The position numbers were made by a program, and so were the translations under genes. From contig CAYRWE010000001.1 in assembly GCA_964427655.1 (NCBI GenBank), forward strand, positions 45,289 to 109,288: a stretch of DNA of 64,000 bases, written 5' to 3'. The notes under the pieces were generated by a model that searched no databases, was not told where the DNA came from, and saw nothing but the letters and a program-made list of their open reading frames with translations. Position 1 is the stretch's first letter; each line of letters begins with the position of its first letter. This document shows, piece after piece, positions 59,000 to 64,000 of the stretch. The stretch is from CAVQNQ01 sp964427655. GTDB taxonomy: Bacteria > Acidobacteriota > Terriglobia > Bryobacterales > Bryobacteraceae.

Positions 59000-60661
59000 A
59001 TGGCAGCAGCTAAAGAACACCTCGCAGCAGTCAAAGAGCACCTGGATACGCCCCAGCCGCAGCCGTATGTCTGGTCGTTTCCCGGCGCGCCGATCAGAAT
59101 TCATCTATCCCTCGATGTGGTCGAGCGTCTCACGCTGCGCTTCAGGGTCAACAATGGCGCGGCGTCTTTCGGCCTGTTACAGGGCCGCGTCGACGGCCTC
59201 ACCACGATCGTCACCGGCGTTTTGCCGCTGGCCTCGGCCGAGGCCGCGGAGATCGAACGCACGGTGGGCAAGCTCGCGGCGCCGTCCAGCCATTCGGTAG
59301 TGGGCTTTTATCGCAGCCTGCCGCCATCTCAGCAGCCCGAGGACTTGCGCCTGAATGAGAAGGACATGGCCCTGGCCAACACCTTCTTTGGCAACTCCTC
59401 CAGTGTCATCCTGCTGGTTCAGCCCTCCACCGCCGGCCCGGCCAACGCCACCTTCTTTTTCCGCGATGGCGGCCACCTGAACGGCGATTTCGCCTTTCTG
59501 GAATTTCCCTTCGACGCGCACCAGTTGGGCATTGCCGCGAAACGCCGCGCGGAGGACCCCCAACGCGGCCCGCTGGAAGTTCTTCCGCTGGCTCCCACGC
59601 GCACCCAATCTCGCGGCCCGGGCCAGAGCCAGGGGATTTGGAAAGGCGTGGCCTGGTCTCTCCTGGCAGCCTGTGTCGGCGGCGGCGCCGCGGTTGGCGT
59701 GCGCTTCTTCCTCGAAAGATCGCACTGGACCCCGGCGGTATCCGCGCCGCCCCAGCCCGTCACCACTATTGCGGCCCCGCTGCCATCCTTGGGTTTGCAA
59801 GCCGAGCGGCAGAACGGCGACCTGAAAGTCACCTGGAACCGCGAATCCGCGGAGATCTCCAATGCCACATTGGGCGTCATCTCCATCAAGGACGGCAATT
59901 CGCACCGCACCATCTCGCTCCAGGCCGCTCAAGTGCGCTCGGGCAGCCTTCTCTACTCCCCCATGAGCGACCAGGTTCAAATGGATCTGGCGGTCGCCAC
60001 GCCCACGGGGAGTGTCACCGACTCGGTATTGGTGCTGCTTCCCAAGGCAGGTCCCGTGCAGACTGTCGCGGTCCGGCCCCCCCAGCCCGCCACCTTGCCG
60101 GCCGCCGCCTTGCCGGCACCCGCCTGGCCGGCCCGGCCCGCTGCTCCGCAAAGCACCTCCCGCGTGGAGCCGGCTAAGCCTTTCACTCCTCCGCCGGATC
60201 GCCAGCGTGAATCCACGGCCGCGGCCGCGCCATACGAGCCTCCCGTGTTGACCGCTGAAGCCCATCCCGAACAGCTAATCGCCGCGCCCTTGAACCACCC
60301 CGCTCTCACCTTACAGCCGCCGCCGCCCCCCGCCGCCGCCTCCGCGCCACCATCGCGGCCGGCACCTGTCGCGGCGCCTGTATATCACGCGGCCGAACCC
60401 CTCTATCAGGCGCGGCCGATCTTCCCGGTCTCTCTGAAGAACGTCGTGACCCGGCCCATGACGGTTGAAGTCCTGGTCTCCATCGATGAAACCGGCAAAG
60501 TGGTAAAGGCCGATCCCCAGGCGCAAACGGGCGTGCATCCCATGCTGCAGCTCTCCGCCGCGACGGCCGCCCGGCAATGGAAGTTCAGCCCCGCGCACCA
60601 GGGCGACCGGCCCGTGCCCAGCCAGATGCTGCTGCGCTTCAACTTCACCCCGCTGCGGTGA
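59000..60661 (+). CDS. MPN-like domain / transmembrane / TonB C-terminal domain fusion
   Basis: The 553-residue protein has three parts. Residues 30-175 resemble an MPN/JAMM domain (ASFGLLQG; VVGFYRS, then LRLNEKD; ILLVQP; FFFRDGG), but the zinc ligands HxH are replaced (YRSL), so it is probably catalytically dead. A membrane helix follows at about 214-236, then a beta-rich and Pro/Ala-rich stretch to about 470. The last 80 residues match the TonB C-terminal energy-transfer fold (MTVEVLVSIDETGKVVKA, ATAARQWKFSPA). The topology puts the MPN-like part in the cytoplasm and TonB-C in the periplasm. It has a strong sigma-54 promoter but no recognisable named family. Confidence 0.6.
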   Translation: MAAAKEHLAAVKEHLDTPQPQPYVWSFPGAPIRIHLSLDVVERLTLRFRVNNGAASFGLLQGRVDGLTTIVTGVLPLASAEAAEIERTVGKLAAPSSHSVVGFYRSLPPSQQPEDLRLNEKDMALANTFFGNSSSVILLVQPSTAGPANATFFFRDGGHLNGDFAFLEFPFDAHQLGIAAKRRAEDPQRGPLEVLPLAPTRTQSRGPGQSQGIWKGVAWSLLAACVGGGAAVGVRFFLERSHWTPAVSAPPQPVTTIAAPLPSLGLQAERQNGDLKVTWNRESAEISNATLGVISIKDGNSHRTISLQAAQVRSGSLLYSPMSDQVQMDLAVATPTGSVTDSVLVLLPKAGPVQTVAVRPPQPATLPAAALPAPAWPARPAAPQSTSRVEPAKPFTPPPDRQRESTAAAAPYEPPVLTAEAHPEQLIAAPLNHPALTLQPPPPPAAASAPPSRPAPVAAPVYHAAEPLYQARPIFPVSLKNVVTRPMTVEVLVSIDETGKVVKADPQAQTGVHPMLQLSAATAARQWKFSPAHQGDRPVPSQMLLRFNFTPLR

Positions 60662-60674
60662 GCGCGGAAATCCG

Positions 60675-61616
60675 CTACCGCGCGGAACGCGCCAGTTCGA
60701 TGACCGCGATTTCGGGCGGGCAGTTGTAGCGTACCGGCAGCAGTGAGCAGCCCACTCCCGCGCTGGTATAGCCCACGGTGCTCCCACGCCGCCAGCGCCC
60801 CTGTGTGTAGGCCTTCGGACAGGTCGCGTTGATCATCAGCGGCCCCCAATGCGGAAGCCGCACCTGCCCCGCGTGCGTGTGCCCGCACAGGTACAGGTCG
60901 ATGGCCGCGTCGGCCGCCTCGGCATACAATTCGGGCGTATGCGCCAGGAGCAGTTTGAAGGCGCCTCCGGGCACGGCCGCCAGCGGCGTGGAAAGGTCGT
61001 CGCAGCCGTAGTAATGGGCATCGTCCACGCCGATGGCCCAGAACCCTCCGGCGATCTTCACGGCTTCGTTGATCAGCATCCGCGCGCCCATCTCCGCCAG
61101 CTCCTGCGCCATGTTGGCTTCATCGTGGTTGCCCAGAATCGCCAGCACCCCCAGGCGCGCGCGCACCGCCCGTAGAATCGTGCGCATCCCCGCGTAGACG
61201 CGGTCGCACGGTCCTTCCACGTCGAAGCGGTAGTCTCCCGTCATGACGCACAGATCCACCGGCAGGCCGCTCACGATGCGGGCCACCGCCGCGGCCAACC
61301 CCTCCTGCCCGTCGATGTGCAGATCGCTCAGATGCAGGAGGCGCAGACCGTTCGCCTCCACCGGCAGGTTGGGAAACTCGAACCGCACATGCCGCACCAC
61401 CGGCCGCAGCGCATTGGCCAGCCCCCGGCCGTACAGCCCGGTGGCCAGCAGCGCGCCTTGTACCAGCGGACGCACCAGGTTTCTGTGCCGCGCCATAAAA
61501 TCGCCGCGCCCGTGCGCCATGCGGCCCTTGTGATGCAGCCGCTCGGCGGCTCGGCGCGGCGCCAGCCGCCATTCGAGATCGGAAACCCAAGTGGTATCGC
61601 TCAATTGTTCCGGCAT
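60675..61616 (-). CDS. calcineurin-like metallophosphoesterase
   Basis: The 313-residue protein has the full two-metal phosphoesterase signature: DLHID, GDYRF, GNHDEA, the conserved LAHTPE and GHTHAGQ. YaeI-like members act on lipid A precursors or phospholipid headgroups. Hydrophobicity near residues 50-70 is weak, so membrane anchoring is uncertain. It converges on the MPN-like gene with 13 bases between them and is not obviously part of the polysaccharide system. Confidence 0.85.
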   Translation of the reverse strand: MPEQLSDTTWVSDLEWRLAPRRAAERLHHKGRMAHGRGDFMARHRNLVRPLVQGALLATGLYGRGLANALRPVVRHVRFEFPNLPVEANGLRLLHLSDLHIDGQEGLAAAVARIVSGLPVDLCVMTGDYRFDVEGPCDRVYAGMRTILRAVRARLGVLAILGNHDEANMAQELAEMGARMLINEAVKIAGGFWAIGVDDAHYYGCDDLSTPLAAVPGGAFKLLLAHTPELYAEAADAAIDLYLCGHTHAGQVRLPHWGPLMINATCPKAYTQGRWRRGSTVGYTSAGVGCSLLPVRYNCPPEIAVIELARSAR

Positions 61617-61842
61617 GAGATCGGTGCGAAAGATCCTGAAGTCCGTGGTGGATGCTGGCGGAGTGCGTGAACCGCTGGCTTACGCGTGCGGCTCCATCCC
61701 GCTTGACGCACTACACCAGCATCCATAGCTCCATTCGATTTCTCCCGCGCCTCTCGATCCCGCCCTTGTGGCTTTTTCCGCGCGGACCTTCACGGTCGGT
61801 CCGCGACCTGCCGCCAGGGCCATTCCGCGCGCCGCTGCACAC

Positions 61843-61874
61843 AAAAAAACGGGGCCCTGTTTGCCAGGGCCCCG
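61843..61874 (-). terminator. rho-independent terminator of the third beta-helix gene
   Basis: A perfect 10-base stem CGGGGCCCTG / CAGGGCCCCG (61850-61859 with 61865-61874) encloses the 5-base loop TTTGC. On the minus strand it is followed by seven T residues. It lies about 80 bases past the stop at 61953. The rest of 61617-61952 shows no gene. Confidence 0.85.
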
Positions 61875-61952
61875 CGGACTGCTTCCCATGCGTTATTGCC
61901 AGGTTGCCATGTGTCGCCGCCGCCGCTCACTGCGTTGCGCGGCCGTCTCCAG

Positions 61953-64000
61953 TTACGGATTCTGCACCTGGAAATTGCCGATGATGTCGTCGCAGGAGTA
62001 GAACCCGCCTCCCCAGCCCACGTGCGGATCGGTGGCTCCGAAGGTGAATGAAGAGGTGCTGGTCCAGTTCGGCGTCGCCTTGGCGTAGGATGTCTTGTTA
62101 ACCAGGTTGCCGTTCAGGTACAGGCTCATGTTGGTGCCATCCCAAACCATGTTGACATTCATTGCCACTCCGGCGCCGAACAGGGCGTCCTCTGTTCCCG
62201 TGGGAACGAGGTAAGTCAACCCGCTGGTCCCGCCCATATTGTAGTAGAACGAAAGGCGCCCCCACACGGCCTGGACCTGGAAGAAAAACAGATCCTGGCT
62301 GTTGTCCCACGTGTCGAAGACCTGCCGGTAATTGTATTCCGGCAGCGCCTGGCGCGCGGCGAAGCTATAGCTCGATTGCAGGTTGAAACTGACCTGGCCC
62401 TGGTTCACGCCGAAGGTCTGTCCCACCTGCGTGCCCTGAACGTTATAGAACGCCGTATTGCTGTTCTGTTGGCCGCCGGTCGTGAACGAGACGCCGGCCG
62501 GCGCGAAGTTCACCGACCCGGTTCCGCGCACCACCAGCTTGAGCGGGATCCCCACCGTCGGGTTCACCGTGGAGCCGTTGCTGGTTCCGATTACTTCCGA
62601 AGCTACGCCTTTGATGAAAGCCGTGGTCGCCGCCGATGTCGGGCTGCTTGTCGAGGTCGCCGTGCTGCTTGTCGCGGTCGTCGTGCCACCTGTGGAAGTT
62701 GTGGGACTGCCCGTCGCGGTCGTTGTGCTGCTCGTGGAGGTTGTCGGGCTGCTCGTCGAGGTGGTCGTGCTGACCGTGGAGGTTGTGCTGCTCGTCGAGG
62801 TCGTGGAAGATCCCTGGAGTGTGAAGGTGACGGTCTTTGAAACACCGCCCGACGTAGCCGTGATGACCGCACTCCCGCCGATGGTTCCGGCCTTGGCGGT
62901 AAATCTGGCGCTCACATTGCTCCAGGACACCCCCGCCGATGCCGGAACCGTGAGCGCCGTGCTGCTCGACGAGAGCGCGATGGTCGCCCCGCCGGTGGGC
63001 GCCCCGGTGCTCAGCTTAACCGTGCACGTTGCCGACGCGCTGGATGCCAGCGTGGTGGGAGTACAGATGAAGGAACCCAGCGCCGGGCCGGTGGAAACCG
63101 GAGCCGTCGGAGTGGACGGAGGAGTCGGGGTGGACGGAGCCGTCGGGGTGGACGGAGAAGCGGGGGCCGTCAGCGCGATCGAAGCCGTCTTCGAGACGCT
63201 GCTATAGGTCGCCTGGATCGTGCCCGTCTGGCTGGTGGAAACTGTTCCGCTGGTGGCCGTGAAGGACGTCGAAGTAGCGCCCGCCGCTACCGTCACCGCG
63301 GCCGGAACCGCCAAAGGAGCGCAGTTGGAAGAGAGGCTCACCGCGGCACCGCCCGCCGGAGCCGCCGCGCTCATGGTGGCCGTGCAGGTGGTCGATCCGT
63401 TCGAAGCCAGGCTGCCCGCTCCGCAGCTCAGCGAAGAGAGCCCGGCCACCGGAGCCGCGGCCGCTATCGCGATGCTCAGCCCCGCCGTGGCCGTGCGCGA
63501 AGCGCTATCCGCCACCTGTACCGTGAAACTGAAGGACCCCGCCGCTGTGGGCGTGCCGCCGATGGTGCCGTTATACAGGCTCAATCCGCCCGGCAGAGAT
63601 CCGGATGCGATCGACCAGGTGTACGGCGCCGTTCCGCCGCTGGCGCTCAACGCCTGCGAATAGCCGGTACCCGCCGTTCCGCCAGGCAGACTGCCGGTGC
63701 CGATGGTCAGGGCCGGCACCGCCGCGGCGCTCCCGCTGCTCTGGTACGCACCGATATCCGGCGTGCTGCCGCGCGTCTTCCCCGTGATGTCCACCGAAGG
63801 AGCGTCCGCCGCCAGGCCCGCTTTCATGGCCGCACTGCCCGCCAGCAACTGCAGGTTGAAATTCTGCGCCGTGTTGTACCAGGCCGGGCTCACCGCCGCC
63901 AGCATCGGATTGGCTTGCGAATTAGTCGCCCCGCCCAGGTGGGTGCCCTCGAACTGCGCGAAGCTCAGAGTCGTCGAGGCGCTCTGCGCGTAGTTGTACG
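61953..64000 (-). CDS. secreted beta-helix/Ig-like/LamG-like surface protein, start beyond window
   Basis: The frame is open to the window edge, so the N-terminus is missing. The visible 682 residues begin with the end of a beta-helix like those at 12044 and 29005 (NLQLLAGSAAMKAG, DITGKTRGSTPDIGAYQ). Two putative-Ig cadherin-like repeats (LPGGTAGTGYSQALSASGG) and three CxxxxLxxxxxxxCT Ig-like units follow, then a Ser/Thr-rich linker and a C-terminal concanavalin/LamG-like domain (LFFFQVQAVWGRLSFYYN, MSLYLNGNLVN). It is probably exported and binds carbohydrate at the surface. Confidence 0.75.
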   Translation of the reverse strand, partial: YNYAQSASTTLSFAQFEGTHLGGATNSQANPMLAAVSPAWYNTAQNFNLQLLAGSAAMKAGLAADAPSVDITGKTRGSTPDIGAYQSSGSAAAVPALTIGTGSLPGGTAGTGYSQALSASGGTAPYTWSIASGSLPGGLSLYNGTIGGTPTAAGSFSFTVQVADSASRTATAGLSIAIAAAAPVAGLSSLSCGAGSLASNGSTTCTATMSAAAPAGGAAVSLSSNCAPLAVPAAVTVAAGATSTSFTATSGTVSTSQTGTIQATYSSVSKTASIALTAPASPSTPTAPSTPTPPSTPTAPVSTGPALGSFICTPTTLASSASATCTVKLSTGAPTGGATIALSSSSTALTVPASAGVSWSNVSARFTAKAGTIGGSAVITATSGGVSKTVTFTLQGSSTTSTSSTTSTVSTTTSTSSPTTSTSSTTTATGSPTTSTGGTTTATSSTATSTSSPTSAATTAFIKGVASEVIGTSNGSTVNPTVGIPLKLVVRGTGSVNFAPAGVSFTTGGQQNSNTAFYNVQGTQVGQTFGVNQGQVSFNLQSSYSFAARQALPEYNYRQVFDTWDNSQDLFFFQVQAVWGRLSFYYNMGGTSGLTYLVPTGTEDALFGAGVAMNVNMVWDGTNMSLYLNGNLVNKTSYAKATPNWTSTSSFTFGATDPHVGWGGGFYSCDDIIGNFQVQNP
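62650..62812 (-). repeat. Ser/Thr-rich tandem repeat coding region
   Basis: Short imperfect units such as GTCGAGGTCGT and GTGCTGCTCGT recur and encode a linker made almost only of Ser and Thr (for example STTSTSSTTS). Such a region separates the Ig-like part from the LamG-like end and is a typical site for O-glycosylation or length variation. Confidence 0.6.
63106..63159 (-). repeat. three 18-base tandem repeats
   Basis: Units of 18 bases start at 63106, 63124 and 63142 and share GTCGG[AG]GTGGACGGAG; they encode PSTPT[AP] three times in the partial surface protein. Units differ at only a few positions, so copy number may vary between strains. Confidence 0.8.

Noticed and set aside
62603..62872. 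Possible CRISPR-like array because of short repeated units
   Set aside because: The units are in-frame codons for Ser and Thr in a secreted protein, with no constant-length spacers and no cas genes.

Overview
This 64 kb window is a GC-rich (clearly above 60 %) bacterial chromosome segment. Its content fits an acidobacterium of the Solibacter/Bryobacter type: several secreted parallel beta-helix proteins with Ig-like repeats, a glutamine-hydrolysing NAD synthase, and a large exopolysaccharide locus of the exosortase-A (XrtA/PEP-CTERM) type. The taxonomic assignment is an inference from gene content and style; the window has no rRNA or other marker gene.

Layout. 1-4.5 kb: secreted surface proteins. 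4.6-7.4 kb: nadE and a convergent wecB. 7.5-10.9 kb: a compact cassette of a small helix-turn-helix protein, a ParA ATPase, a repeat-containing winged-helix protein and a tyrosine recombinase; it looks like the maintenance module of a plasmid or integrated element. 11-16.3 kb: two GT-C membrane glycosyltransferases and a secreted beta-helix protein. 16.6-25.3 kb (+): an operon of a FemAB-like protein, three GT4 glycosyltransferases and a four-gene nucleotide-sugar pathway (WbpB/D/E/I type) expected to feed a diacetamido-uronic acid residue, with an odd tRNA-like element in the middle. 25.3-28.5 kb: a module bounded by ~50 bp direct repeats, with a membrane thioredoxin-like protein, a secreted unknown and a protein with about 34 cysteines; a vapB gene and a frameshifted vapC sit at its edge. 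29-41.8 kb (-): the main polymer assembly set (outer-membrane barrel, GumC-like chain-length protein, ExeA-like ATPase, tyrosine kinase, asparagine-synthase-like amidotransferase, O-ligase/polymerase, flippase, glycosyltransferase, second beta-helix protein). 42-51.4 kb: TPR lipoprotein, a collapsed wbpA-type dehydrogenase pseudogene, two NtrC-type regulators, a histidine kinase, PilZ protein, Wza-like exporter and a LuxR-type regulator. 51.7-58.5 kb: FAD oxidoreductase, cysD-cysN-tauE operon and the initiating sugar-phosphate transferase. 58.6-64 kb: a small PEP-CTERM-like protein, an MPN-like/TonB-C fusion, a phosphoesterase and a third beta-helix surface protein cut by the window edge.

How it works together. 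The initiating transferase starts the repeat unit on undecaprenyl phosphate; the GT4 enzymes extend it; flippase, ligase/polymerase, GumC-like protein, kinase, Wza-like exporter and outer-membrane barrel polymerise and export it. Seven sequences of the form TGG-N8-TTGC (plus one weaker match) lie just upstream of these transcription units. They match the sigma-54 -24/-12 promoter, and two sigma-54 activators of the NtrC class are encoded in the locus, so most of the locus, including the unrecognised small proteins at 58.6-60.7 kb, looks like one sigma-54 regulon. No exosortase gene is present inside the window.
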